This document shows positions 8,143-16,159 of a stretch of 17,860 nucleotides of DNA, piece after piece (the first letter of the stretch is position 1; the number at the start of each line of letters is the position of its first letter). Origin of the DNA: Opacimonas sp964559075 (GTDB lineage Bacteria > Pseudomonadota > Gammaproteobacteria > Enterobacterales > Alteromonadaceae); assembly GCA_964559075.1 (NCBI GenBank), contig CAZLGJ010000052.1, forward strand, positions 1-17,860. The letters run 5' to 3'. The notes under the pieces were generated by a model. The model was not told where the DNA came from and ran no database searches. It saw only the letters and a list, made by a program, of their open reading frames with translations. The position numbers were made by a program, and so were the translations under genes.

Positions 8143-8158
8143 TGCATAATTGATACCA
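8143..8158 (-). promoter_or_regulatory. Candidate sigma-54 (-24/-12) promoter
   Basis: The minus strand reads TGGTATCAATTATGCA, which has the invariant GG-N10-GC spacing of RpoN promoters (consensus TGGCAC-N5-TTGCA) but mismatches elsewhere. It sits about 77 bases before the PEP-CTERM-like ATG. Sigma-54 control through the PrsK/PrsR two-component system is described for several PEP-CTERM genes, which raises plausibility. No PrsR-type activator site could be recognised. Confidence 0.4.
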
Positions 8159-8283
8159 AAAAAAAGGTAAATATAAGTGGTTGATTAGATATGTAAAAAT
8201 TTTGTTATAAGAGGACAAGCGGGTTAATGTGTAAAAAATCCTGACGATGTTGGCGGTAGATGAAGAGGGTGAGCAATAGTTCC

Positions 8284-9114
8284 TTAGAGGTCAAATCGCT
8301 TGCGCAAAAATCTTGCCACGCCATCTTCGTTATGATGGCCAATGACTGCTGTGGCACTCGCTTTGATATCATCAATGGCATTTTCTGGGGCGTAGCACTC
8401 GTCGGCCATAGCAAACATAGATGCATCATTGCTGTTGTCACCGAAACAAATAATATTGGGGTTATCGTGTTGTGCTTTGACCTGTTCAATCGCGCTGCCT
8501 TTGGTGGCCAGTTGATGATGAATATCAATCCATTGGTAATCACCCGGATCACGAGTAGGACCTGAGTAAGCGATCAGTCCTTCGATAGCATTGATCTGAT
8601 GGTAAAGCGCTTGCACGGTATGTGCTTGCCCAATCATGCTGATATTGGTAACGATAATGTTATCAGATAAGGTATCTAGTGGGCGTAAGACAACATCGCT
8701 TTTGGTGTCACAGTAAGTCAACCATTGCTGTTCAATAGGGTTGCGTGGCGGGGTATGGAAAACATAATGCTCGGGTTTTGTAGTGACCGCATCAACGCCG
8801 CTGATAAATGGCGTAAGCTGGTTATTATTCGCCAGCAACAAAATGGTTTTGATTTCGCTTGATGACAGCGTGTGATTAAACACCAGCTCATCATTGCTAG
8901 GGTGCCACAAGGTAGCGCCGTTAGTATAGATTTGGGTTAATGCTAGCGGGTGATTGCCGAGTACTTGTTTGGCAGAGGACAGTGAACGACCTGTCGCGAC
9001 CGTGTAGGCAATGCGGTTGGCATCGAGCATGCGCAACGTTTCACGCGTGTAATCACTCAGCGCCGAGTCGTTATTCAACAAGGTCCCGTCAAGATCAAAA
9101 AAGATAAAATCCAT
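8284..9114 (-). CDS. Cof-type HAD-IIB phosphatase
   Basis: The 276-residue protein has all four HAD motifs of the Cof (HAD-IIB) subfamily: FFDLDGTLL with nucleophile D7 and acid D9, ATGRS (40-44) with TNGA (64-67), K205 in ATKGSAIEQV, and GDNSNDASMF (225-234) for Mg binding. The insert between motifs II and III is the type-IIB alpha/beta cap that decides specificity. Such enzymes are soluble cytoplasmic phosphatases acting on sugar phosphates, nucleotides, pyridoxal phosphate or flavin precursors; the substrate cannot be read from sequence. Length is typical and no defects are seen. The gene is divergent from the lipoyl-ligase-like gene across an 82-base gap. No Rho-independent terminator is obvious after its stop. 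Confidence 0.9.
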   Translation of the reverse strand: MDFIFFDLDGTLLNNDSALSDYTRETLRMLDANRIAYTVATGRSLSSAKQVLGNHPLALTQIYTNGATLWHPSNDELVFNHTLSSSEIKTILLLANNNQLTPFISGVDAVTTKPEHYVFHTPPRNPIEQQWLTYCDTKSDVVLRPLDTLSDNIIVTNISMIGQAHTVQALYHQINAIEGLIAYSGPTRDPGDYQWIDIHHQLATKGSAIEQVKAQHDNPNIICFGDNSNDASMFAMADECYAPENAIDDIKASATAVIGHHNEDGVARFLRKRFDL

Positions 9115-9196
9115 ATGTCCATCTTATGATTAAATACTGTATCTTATACGTCACTACAAAATGCAATGTTCACATGCGGCGTACTAAATAATCCAT

Positions 9197-9898
9197 ATGA
9201 ATAAAATTTATCGCTATCAAAATACTAGCTATCAAAATATGTGGGACAAGGAAACCGCCATCATAGATGCAATTCGCAGTGGTGAACTTGACCAAGCGCT
9301 GTTGCTTTATCAATGCCAACAGCAAACTTTGGTGCTGCCTGCGGGTAAAAAATGGCAAGCAACACCAGAAGTTTCTCAGGCCTTAGCTGCTAGTGGTTGG
9401 GCAGTGTTAGCGCGTCGTTCAGGGGGCGCGCCAGTCCCGCAGAGCTCAGGCATGATCAACGTCTCACATTTTTATCTGTGGCCTGAAGACAAAGCTTATT
9501 CAGTGAAAGGTGCCTATGAAGATTTATCTATGGTTCTAGGGCTATTTTTTAAAGGGTTTGGGGTCTCCACACAAACCCACGCGACCCCATTTTCTTTTTG
9601 TGACGGTGACTATAACGTTAATATAGACGGACGTAAAATTGTGGGCACAGCGCAACGCGTCATGTCGGTCAGGCAAGGACGTAAGTTAGTACTTGCTCAA
9701 GCATGCGTACTGATAGATGCTGCTGTGGATGAATTGGTCGCGCCGGTGAATCAGATTAATGCGTTACACGGATATGATGCGAATATCAGAGCAAATGCGC
9801 ACACTTGTCTGAGTGAGCATGTTGAAGCGTTACCGAGCACAGATGTATTGTATTCAAAACTCACACAAGCGTTTATTTATAGCGGTTTGTATGGCTGA
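9197..9898 (+). CDS. LplA/LipB-family (lipoyl ligase-like) protein
   Basis: The 233-residue protein belongs to the BPL/LplA/LipB catalytic fold. RRSGGAPVPQSSGMINVSH (73-91) corresponds to the RRxxGGGAVxHxxG loop of lipoate ligases, with P-Q-S replacing the H-D region. FCDGDYNVNIDGRKIVGTAQ (134-153) corresponds to the segment with the conserved Lys, here K147, that contacts the acyl or acyl-adenylate group. The PVPQ form of the loop marks a known but uncharacterised branch of lipoate-protein ligase relatives; whether it transfers lipoate, octanoate or another group is unknown. E. coli LplA is longer (338 residues) because of an extra C-terminal domain that is absent here. No Shine-Dalgarno box precedes this ATG; an in-frame ATG at 9239 (MWDKET) is a possible alternative start and also lacks one. 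The gene ends eight bases from the convergent Uma2 gene. Confidence 0.75.
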   Translation: MNKIYRYQNTSYQNMWDKETAIIDAIRSGELDQALLLYQCQQQTLVLPAGKKWQATPEVSQALAASGWAVLARRSGGAPVPQSSGMINVSHFYLWPEDKAYSVKGAYEDLSMVLGLFFKGFGVSTQTHATPFSFCDGDYNVNIDGRKIVGTAQRVMSVRQGRKLVLAQACVLIDAAVDELVAPVNQINALHGYDANIRANAHTCLSEHVEALPSTDVLYSKLTQAFIYSGLYG

Positions 9899-9906
9899 CC
9901 ACCAGA

Positions 9907-10515
9907 TTAAAGTGAATTCTCTGTGGCCGATTGTTCAGCAGCATAAGCCAACACATCGGCGTTATGTACGCGTTTATATATCTCTGCGACTGATAGCTCA
10001 GTTTTAATCGAATCTAGTACAAACGACTCACCTAAGAAGTAATGCGTAGCGCGCCAATCATCATGTTTGCGATATACGGTGATATCTGCGATATCCTGTT
10101 CGACAAGGATATATTCTTCCAAATTGGGGATATTCAAATAATGCATGAGTTTGGTTTTTTGGTCGTGTTTACGGGTAGATTTAGACAGTACTTCGACTAT
10201 GACTGTAGGCGACTCGGTGTAGTAGGATTCAGACTCATCTTCATCACATACAACCATTACATCGGGGTAAAAGAAGTTATCAAATACTCTGGCTTTTAAA
10301 TCGGTGGCGAAGGGCTCGCAGGGCGAGCCTTCTAGAAGCTCTAAAAGCGCAAAAGTAAAATTTTGCGTGATGCGCATATGATTTTTACTAGCGCCCGCCA
10401 TTGCCCTGAGCTGTCCATCAATCAGTTCATGCCGAATGTGACTTGGACTGTCATTTTCTTGGGCGAGGTAGGCCTCGACACTCAAATACTCAGTTGTTGC
10501 CATTTTAAATGCCAT
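9907..10515 (-). CDS. Uma2 family (DUF820) restriction-endonuclease-fold protein, copy 1
   Basis: The 202-residue protein shows the PD-(D/E)XK layout of Uma2 proteins: RHELIDG (an early Glu), FFYPDVMVVC (Asp), VIVEVLSKSTRKHDQKTK (Glu and Lys positions) and then LEEYILVEQD. Uma2 genes are abundant in cyanobacteria and some other bacteria; a nuclease activity is inferred from the fold and the biological role is unclear. The frame can be extended upstream to 10584, but I choose the ATG at 10515 because the paralogue at 16129-16746 begins at the equivalent position (MALKM against MAFKM). The two align without gaps over 188 residues with 120 identities by hand count. It is a single-gene unit, convergent with the lipoyl-ligase-like gene and divergent from the RraA-like gene. 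Confidence 0.85.
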   Translation of the reverse strand: MAFKMATTEYLSVEAYLAQENDSPSHIRHELIDGQLRAMAGASKNHMRITQNFTFALLELLEGSPCEPFATDLKARVFDNFFYPDVMVVCDEDESESYYTESPTVIVEVLSKSTRKHDQKTKLMHYLNIPNLEEYILVEQDIADITVYRKHDDWRATHYFLGESFVLDSIKTELSVAEIYKRVHNADVLAYAAEQSATENSL

Positions 10516-10669
10516 TATAAAAATTCCGATAATAAAAGAATATCTCATCATAGTGTAAAACGCCAAGTATGAGACCTGTCTCAAATACCAGAAATTGCGG
10601 TTTGCATGTATTTACTACTCATGGCGTATTGGCAATGAAGGCCGAATTACCTAGGCTAAAAGCACACAA

Positions 10670-11311
10670 ATGAATAAAGATGACCTCATGACTCACCCAA
10701 CCTACGCCAAATACACCGACGTATCGACCTGTGATCTCGCCGATGCACTGCCCCGCTCACAGTTTATCGCAGCTCCGATTACCCCCTTATGGCCTGATAT
10801 GCCTCGCTTTGCTGGACGCGCGTTTACTGTTAAATGCGCGGCGGGTGATCACTTGATGGTGCACGTGGCCATTTATGAGGCACAGCCGGGTGATGTATTA
10901 GTGATCCAAGCCGATCCTGAGTTTGCCGTTTCTGGTGGCAATGTTTGTGCCATTGCGCAGCGCAACGGCGTGACTGGTTTTGTGGTCGAGGGCGTGGTAC
11001 GTGACATTGATGAAGTACGTGACATTTCCTTCCCCATACACGGTTTAGGGATTTGCCCCAAGCCCGGTGCCAAAAAAGTTTTTGACCCGAACGGCCAGCC
11101 AGTGCAGCTGCAAGGTGTCACGGTAAACACTGGCGATATCATCGTGGCCGACAATGATGGAGTGGCGGTTATTCCAGCCGCACAGGCGGATGAGGCTCTT
11201 GAGATTGCAAGCAAACGCCGTGATAAAGATGCATCACAAACGCTGGACGAATGGCAGGCCAATCACAAAGCTAATGTCGATAAGATTGTCGCGGAGCTCA
11301 CCGCTGAATAA
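10670..11311 (+). CDS. RraA-like / 4-hydroxy-4-methyl-2-oxoglutarate aldolase family protein
   Basis: The 213-residue protein matches the RraA/HMG-aldolase fold: VSTCDLADAL near the N-terminus, then SGGNVCAIAQRNGVTGFV (88-105) and EGVVRDIDEVRDI (107-119). In HMG/CHA aldolases the Arg-Asp pair (here R111-D112) binds substrate and the divalent metal. DNDGVAVIP near residues 160-168 is also typical of the aldolase branch, which cleaves 4-hydroxy-4-methyl-2-oxoglutarate or oxaloacetate to pyruvate. E. coli RraA, an RNase E inhibitor, is shorter (161 residues), so this longer form fits the aldolase branch better. The usual Asp before the RD loop (VDG) is Glu here. The start is uncertain: a second in-frame ATG at 10688 (MTHPTY) is equally plausible, neither having a strong ribosome site. 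It is convergent with the aconitase gene, separated by a terminator. Confidence 0.8.
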   Translation: MNKDDLMTHPTYAKYTDVSTCDLADALPRSQFIAAPITPLWPDMPRFAGRAFTVKCAAGDHLMVHVAIYEAQPGDVLVIQADPEFAVSGGNVCAIAQRNGVTGFVVEGVVRDIDEVRDISFPIHGLGICPKPGAKKVFDPNGQPVQLQGVTVNTGDIIVADNDGVAVIPAAQADEALEIASKRRDKDASQTLDEWQANHKANVDKIVAELTAE

Positions 11312-11336
11312 TCAAGGTAAGCTCCGAGCTCTTTTT
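11292..11336 (+). terminator. Rho-independent terminator of the RraA-like gene
   Basis: CGGAGCTCACC (11292-11302) pairs with GGTAAGCTCCG (11316-11326), with one mismatch, around a 13-base loop; AGCTCTTTTTG follows with a five-T run. The stop codon TAA lies inside the loop, so the stem begins within the coding sequence. It ends 16 bases before the convergent aconitase stop. Confidence 0.7.
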
Positions 11337-11351
11337 GCGTCTAAGCCAGCA

Positions 11352-12669
11352 CTATTGGGTATTGGCGCGAATAATATCGCGCAACACCATGGGCAAAATC
11401 CCTTTGTGTTTAATTTGTTCTAGCTCGGATGACGTATCAACGCGCGCAGTTAAATTGAAGTTTTCAGCTTCACCATTGGCGCGATGGATAATTAGCTGCA
11501 CCGAGCCTCTTGGCGCCAAGGTGTCAACTCCATGCAAGTCAAAGGTTTCGCTGCCGTCTAAACCAAGCGAGGCACGCGTAACGCCGTCAGGTAGCTGCAG
11601 TGGCAACACGCCCATTCCCACCAAATTCGATTTGTGAATACGCTCGAAGCTTTCTGCAATGATTGCCTTAACGCCAAGTAAAGCAGGGCCTTTGGCCGCC
11701 CAATCTCGAGAAGAGCCGGTGCCGTAAAGCTTACCCCCAAACACCACGGTCGGCGTATTTTCGGCTTGATACCTGCTCGCAGCATCATAAACACTCATTT
11801 GCTCTGGCGTATTGTCGGCGCTGAAATAGTGTGTAACTGCCCCAGTGGTACCAGGTAGCATTAAGTTACGAGCTTTGACGTTACCAAAAATACTGCGCAG
11901 CATGACATGGTGATTTCCGCGTCGTGCACCAAGAGACGTTAAGTCATCCTCAGCCACGCCTTGTCTAAGTAGGTATTCGCCGGGAGGGGAGTCAGGACGG
12001 ATGCGACTGACGGGTGAAATATGATCCGTCGTGGTGTTGTCATCGCACATGACCAGCATGCGTGCCCCACTAATATCTGTCAGGGCATCGCTTGGCATTT
12101 CTAATGAAAAATTATCAAAAAAGGAAATTTCTTGAATATAGGTTGATTGAGGATCCCACTGATACACAGGCCCGGTCGGCGAAGCTAGATTTTGCCAGGT
12201 ATCTGGGCCCGCCATTGCATTTTCATAGGTTTGACGAAACGCTTTTGGCTCCATACACGCCTGCATGGTGTCACTGATCTCTCCATTGCTCGGCCAGATG
12301 TCTTTCAAATACACGTCATTCCCTGCGCGATCTAGTCCTAACGGCGCTGTTGTCACATCGATCTTGACGTTGCCAGCAATGGCCATAGCCACCACTAGAG
12401 GCGGCGACATCAAAAAATTCGCATCCACATCCGGATGCACGCGACCTTCAAAATTACGGTTGCCAGAGAGCACAGACGCGGCAATGATATCGTGGGTTTG
12501 CAACGCGTTTTCAATACTCTGTGCCAAGGGGCCGGAGTTGCCAACGCACGTGGTACAGCCATAGCCTGCGGTGTGAAAGCCAAGGGCATCAAGATGTGGC
12601 TGCAGTCCGGCTTTGGTCAAAAAGTCCGTCGCCACAGGTGATCCGGGCGCAAACGAAGTTTTGACACCA
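11352..12669 (-). CDS. Aconitase C-terminal fragment (cluster Cys pair and swivel domain)
   Basis: This open stretch has no credible start of its own; the first possible initiator is a GTG at 12635 inside the conserved SPVATDFL region. It carries YGCTTCVGNSGPL, with two of the three 4Fe-4S ligands, then GNRNFEGRVHP and SPPLVVAMAIAGN. The C-terminal aconitase swivel domain follows with YGTGSSRDWAAKGPALLGVK and SFERIHKSNLVGMGVLPLQ, including the Ser-Arg active-site residues. It stops at TAG (11352-11354). All motifs are intact, which argues for a recent lesion or a read error rather than long decay. Confidence 0.8.
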
Positions 12670-14067
12670 TCAGGTTAAGCCCAGTTCATTGGCTTTTTTG
12701 GCAACCAATCCCGCTGCAATTAACAAGCTAGGGTTGGAGGTATTGGTACAGGCAGTAATCGCAGCAATGACAATATCACCGTCTTTTAACACGCGTTCAG
12801 GCGCGGCTACAAAGATGCCGTCAGCATCGGTTTTCATGGGCGTGACGGTGACCTGCTCCGGCGTGCGCTCAGTCGCAGTTGCTGCTTGTTCGAAAGCACG
12901 GCCAATATCCGCTAGGGGCAATCTATCCTGCGGCTTTTTGGGACCGGCGACCGATGGCTCAACGGTGCTTAAATCTAGCTGGAGTAGCTCAGTATAACGA
13001 GGTACCGCTTGGCCAGGTTGCCAGACCATGTTTTGAGCCTGATAAAACGCCATCGGCAGTGTGCTATCACGACCAGTGGCTGCTAAGTATTGTGCGGTGA
13101 CATTATCAAAGGGGAAAAAGCCCATAGTCGCCCCGTATTCTGGCGACATGTTCGCAACAGTGGCGCGATCCGGTAGGGATAAGTTCGCCGATCCCTCGCC
13201 AATATATTCGACAAATTTGCCCACGACACCACCAGGGTGATTGCGCAGCATTTGGGTGATCGTGAGCACCAGATCTGTCGCTGTGACGCCTTCGCGTAAA
13301 GCGCCTGTGAGTTCCACACCAATAACCTCAGGAGCGAGCATGTGCATGGGCTGACCCAGCATCGATGCGCCAGCTTCAATCCCGCCGACACCCCAGCCAA
13401 CGATCCCCAGCGCATTGGCCATCGGAGTATGACTATCCATCCCAATAAGCGTGTCGGGCACCATCAAATTGTCCATTTGCAAATAGCCTTGCGCCAAGTA
13501 TTCAAGATTAACTTGATGCACAATACCGGTTTGCGGTGGAATGATACGGATGGTGTTAAACGCTTGGGCGCCCCATTTTAAAAACGCATAGCGTTCAACG
13601 TTGCGCTTGGCCTCTAGCTCACTGTTGATTTTGAGAGAAGCCGGACTGCCGGTATTATCCATGGTGACCGTGTGATCAATTACCAGATCAGCGCGCACCA
13701 GTGGCTCAATAATAGTTGGGTCTAGCCCCATTCGCTCGACGGCGGAGCGCATCGCGGCAAAATCGACAATGGCTGGTGTACCGCTGAGATCGTGCATAAT
13801 CACACGCCCGGCGGTAAAAGGGATCTCAACAGGGGTTTTACCACAGTGTGTTGGCCAGTTGCCAAGTGCGGCAACGTGCTCGGCGGTGATCCCGTTTTTG
13901 CCAACATTGCGCGCGATTCCTTCCAGAATCGGACGCAGTGAAAAAGGCAGTTCATCTAACGCGATACCAAACATCTCGGCTGTGTGCGGGAGGCTGTGGT
14001 ATTGATGCTGTGTACCGGCTAGCGTCTTATTTGAATCACTTGGCGTAAAATCTGAAAATGTTGACAT
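12670..14067 (-). CDS. Aconitase N-terminal fragment (domains 1-3, first cluster Cys)
   Basis: The 465-residue fragment covers aconitase domains 1-3: RVIMHDLSGTPAIVDFAAMR, DHTVTMDNTGSP, PPQTGIVHQVNLEYLA, DTLIGMDSHTPMANALGIV, GVGGIEAGASMLGQP, MSPEYGATMGFFP and ITACTNTSNPS, in which C440 is the first cluster ligand. It ends prematurely at TGA (12670-12672), just after AAGLVAKKANELGLT, which lies in the middle of the family's conserved core. It has no other internal stops. If translated alone it would lack the cluster Cys pair and the whole swivel domain. Confidence 0.85.
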   Translation of the reverse strand: MSTFSDFTPSDSNKTLAGTQHQYHSLPHTAEMFGIALDELPFSLRPILEGIARNVGKNGITAEHVAALGNWPTHCGKTPVEIPFTAGRVIMHDLSGTPAIVDFAAMRSAVERMGLDPTIIEPLVRADLVIDHTVTMDNTGSPASLKINSELEAKRNVERYAFLKWGAQAFNTIRIIPPQTGIVHQVNLEYLAQGYLQMDNLMVPDTLIGMDSHTPMANALGIVGWGVGGIEAGASMLGQPMHMLAPEVIGVELTGALREGVTATDLVLTITQMLRNHPGGVVGKFVEYIGEGSANLSLPDRATVANMSPEYGATMGFFPFDNVTAQYLAATGRDSTLPMAFYQAQNMVWQPGQAVPRYTELLQLDLSTVEPSVAGPKKPQDRLPLADIGRAFEQAATATERTPEQVTVTPMKTDADGIFVAAPERVLKDGDIVIAAITACTNTSNPSLLIAAGLVAKKANELGLT

Positions 14068-14124
14068 ATGGTGTCCTTCAATACGTGCACAACAACAAGC
14101 ACGGTAAAAATTTAAAAATGAAAT

Positions 14125-14188
14125 ATTGTCGACAATGGTAGCCTTTATATACATTATATCAAGATATGACATGGTTATTGTCGACATT
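14125..14188. promoter_or_regulatory. Two GntR-type palindromic operators bracketing the aconitase -10
   Basis: ATTGTCGACAAT (14125-14136) is a perfect 12-bp palindrome and ATTGTCGACATT (14177-14188) differs at one base. Their centres are 52 bp apart, about five helical turns. The form TTGT-N2-ACAA fits the t.GT-AC.a pattern of FadR-subfamily GntR regulators. Between them a minus-strand TATAAT (14153-14158) can serve as -10 for the aconitase gene, placing one site near the -35 and the other just after the start point, an arrangement suited to repression, perhaps by looping. They also lie about 130-190 bases upstream of the divergent ABC gene. The regulator gene is not in this window. Confidence 0.6.
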
Positions 14189-14317
14189 TTTGCCTGATCT
14201 ACGACTGATGGATGAGAAGTCGATAAGTTTTGATACAACTTTCTAACGTGGAGACTTGAGCTTTTTGGGCCTTCCCCTCAGAATACATCCCATAATCGTA
14301 TTATATTGAGTTGTTTG

Positions 14318-16159
14318 ATGTTTAAGTGGTTCGAAAGTCTGGTCCAACCTTATCCAACCGAAGTTCCCTCTCAGCCGCCACGTGGACTGTTTGATTTTTG
14401 TGTTTACTATACTAAAGGCGTCTGGCCGGTTATTTTTTGTGTATCGTTATTAGCCGCCTCTGTCGCTATCTTTGAAGTCATGTTGTTTGGCTATTTGGGG
14501 CAGTTAGTCGATTGGTTCGCCACCCGCAATCCCGAGACATTTTTAAGCGAAGAATCAGAGTCACTGTGGCAAATGGGGCTGATCATTCTGGTGGTGCTGC
14601 CGTGCTTGGTGATTGTCCAGTCCATGCTGATCCATCAATCCCTGCTCGGCAATTACCCGATGCGGATCCGCTGGTTAGCGCATCGCTATGTACTGCAACA
14701 ATCCCTGTCGTATTTTCAAGATGAGTTTGCCGGGCGCGTCGCGACTAAGGTGATGCAAACCGCACTGGCGGTGCGCGAAACCGTGCTCAAACTGCTCGAC
14801 TTGATGGTATACATTACGGTGTACTTTGTGTCTATCGTGGTGTTGGTGTTTGCCGTAGACTGGCGTCTGGCAGTACCGTTTTTGGTATGGCTAGCGGTCT
14901 ACGTTGGGATCCTGCGCTTGATATTGCCGCGCCTCAAAGAAGTCTCTAAGCAGCAGGCCGATGCTCGCTCAATTATGACCGGTCGGATTGTCGATTCTTA
15001 TACCAATATCACGACGGTGAAACTATTTTCTCACTCCTCACGCGAGGCGACCTATGCCAAAGAAGGCATGGACGGTTTCTTGCAGACAGTGCATCCGCAA
15101 ATGCGACTGGTGACTATTTTGTATGGCTGCGTATGGTACTCCAACGCGCTGTTGGTGTTTGCCGTCACCGCGCTGTCGATTTATTTATGGAGTAAAGGGG
15201 TTGTCACTGGTGGTGATATTGCGATTGGGGTCAGCTTAGCGCTGCGTTTAAATGGCATGAGTCAGTGGATCATGTGGGAGGTGTCGTCCATTTTTGAAAA
15301 CCTCGGCACGGTGCAAGATGGGATCAACTCATTAGCAGTGCCTGTCGCTGTAGAAGACGCGGAACATGCTAAAAGCTTGGCCATCACCGGGGGACAGATT
15401 AGCTTTAAAGATGTGAACTTTGCTTATCAAGCACAAAATGGCAACCATATCTCCGTGTTTGATTCACTCAACCTGGATATCAAAGCCGGAGAAAAAGTCG
15501 GCATAGTTGGGCGTTCAGGTGCCGGTAAATCGACGTTGGTGAATTTGCTCCTGCGCTTTTATGACATTCAAAGCGGAACTATTACCATAGATGGGCAGCA
15601 CGTGACTGAAGTCGATCAGGAATCGCTGCGCTCCTACATCAGCATGGTGACGCAGGATACTTCACTGATGCACCGCAGCGTGCGTGATAATGTGATTTAT
15701 GGGCGTGAGGATGCGACCGAAGCAGATATGATTACGGCGGTGAAACAAGCCGAAGCGTTTGATTTTATTCAGCAGCTTAGCGATGCCAAAGGGCGCACGG
15801 GCTTTGATGCGCATGTCGGCGAGCGCGGGGTCAAGCTTTCTGGTGGTCAGCGGCAGCGGATTGCGATTGCACGCGTGATGCTCAAAGACGCGCCGATATT
15901 GATTTTGGATGAAGCCACCTCCGCGTTAGACTCCGAAGTTGAAGCGGCCATTCAAGAGTGCCTCGACAAAATCATGGAAAACAAAACCGTGCTGGCAATT
16001 GCACACCGTTTATCGACTATCGCGCAGATGGATAGGCTTATCGTGTTGGATCAAGGACGTATCGTTGAATCTGGCACACACTCTGAGCTATTGGCGCTTA
16101 ATGGTATTTACGCCAAGCTGTGGGAGCATCAGACCGGTGGGTTTTTGGGGTTGGAGTAG
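14318..16159 (+). CDS. ABC exporter, fused membrane and ATPase domains (MsbA/MDR-like)
   Basis: The 613-residue half-transporter has an N-terminal type-IV exporter membrane domain with about six helices (roughly 35-60, 88-108, 162-182, 185-205, 266-290 and 298-320) and a C-terminal ATPase. The ATPase motifs are complete: Walker A GRSGAGKST (398-406), Q-loop MVTQD with Q446, signature KLSGGQRQRIAIAR (from 506), Walker B ILILDEATSALD (527-538) with Glu532, and H-loop IAHRLS with H563. It should work as a homodimer exporting a lipid, peptide or drug; substrate is unknown. The frame can start at a TTG (14306), but I choose the ATG at 14318 (MFKWFE). The gene is divergent from the aconitase, and its last 31 bases overlap the convergent Uma2 gene. 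It is intact and of typical length. Confidence 0.9.
   Translation: MFKWFESLVQPYPTEVPSQPPRGLFDFCVYYTKGVWPVIFCVSLLAASVAIFEVMLFGYLGQLVDWFATRNPETFLSEESESLWQMGLIILVVLPCLVIVQSMLIHQSLLGNYPMRIRWLAHRYVLQQSLSYFQDEFAGRVATKVMQTALAVRETVLKLLDLMVYITVYFVSIVVLVFAVDWRLAVPFLVWLAVYVGILRLILPRLKEVSKQQADARSIMTGRIVDSYTNITTVKLFSHSSREATYAKEGMDGFLQTVHPQMRLVTILYGCVWYSNALLVFAVTALSIYLWSKGVVTGGDIAIGVSLALRLNGMSQWIMWEVSSIFENLGTVQDGINSLAVPVAVEDAEHAKSLAITGGQISFKDVNFAYQAQNGNHISVFDSLNLDIKAGEKVGIVGRSGAGKSTLVNLLLRFYDIQSGTITIDGQHVTEVDQESLRSYISMVTQDTSLMHRSVRDNVIYGREDATEADMITAVKQAEAFDFIQQLSDAKGRTGFDAHVGERGVKLSGGQRQRIAIARVMLKDAPILILDEATSALDSEVEAAIQECLDKIMENKTVLAIAHRLSTIAQMDRLIVLDQGRIVESGTHSELLALNGIYAKLWEHQTGGFLGLE

Larger units (their letters stand above)
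11352..14067 (-). pseudogene. acnA: Aconitate hydratase AcnA-type, broken by a frameshift
   Basis: Two adjacent frames together encode one AcnA-family aconitase, which interconverts citrate and isocitrate in the TCA and glyoxylate cycles. The start at 14067 (MSTFSDFTPSD) has a good AAGGA box; upstream extension is not homologous. The break lies at 12670-12677: frame one ends ELGLT-stop and frame two resumes PDGVKTSFAPGS, matching the continuous family pattern GLxxxPxxVKTSLAPGS. Total length 2716 bases is one more than a multiple of three, so either one base was gained or two or five were lost; the spacing against E. coli AcnA best fits a 5-base loss. The three cluster cysteines are split between the fragments, so neither piece alone could hold the 4Fe-4S centre. 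If the break is a sequencing error the enzyme would be about 904-906 residues and normal. AcnD is less likely because the FLKWGAQAF region is AcnA-like. Confidence 0.85.

Noticed and set aside
8205..8565. Overlapping ORFs on both strands near the 3' end of the HAD gene.
   Set aside because: They are shadows of the HAD phosphatase frame, with no ribosome sites or recognisable motifs.
9215..9240. Short direct repeat TATCAAAATA at the start of the lipoyl-ligase-like gene.
   Set aside because: Only two 10-base copies within coding sequence; it may be chance in an AT-rich stretch.
12670..12677. Programmed ribosomal frameshift in the aconitase gene.
   Set aside because: No slippery heptamer or stimulatory structure is visible at the junction, and aconitase is not known to use recoding; deletion or read error is simpler.
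11352..14067. AcnD (2-methylisocitrate dehydratase) instead of AcnA.
   Set aside because: The region after the DH(T/S)V motif reads FLKWGAQAF as in AcnA, and no prp genes are adjacent.
14068..14238. 57-residue N-terminal extension of the aconitase.
   Set aside because: It reads through the operators and -10 region and has no family similarity; the ATG at 14067 has a proper ribosome site.
14306..14317. TTG start for the ABC exporter, adding four residues.
   Set aside because: The ATG at 14318 is a normal start and the extra residues add nothing conserved.
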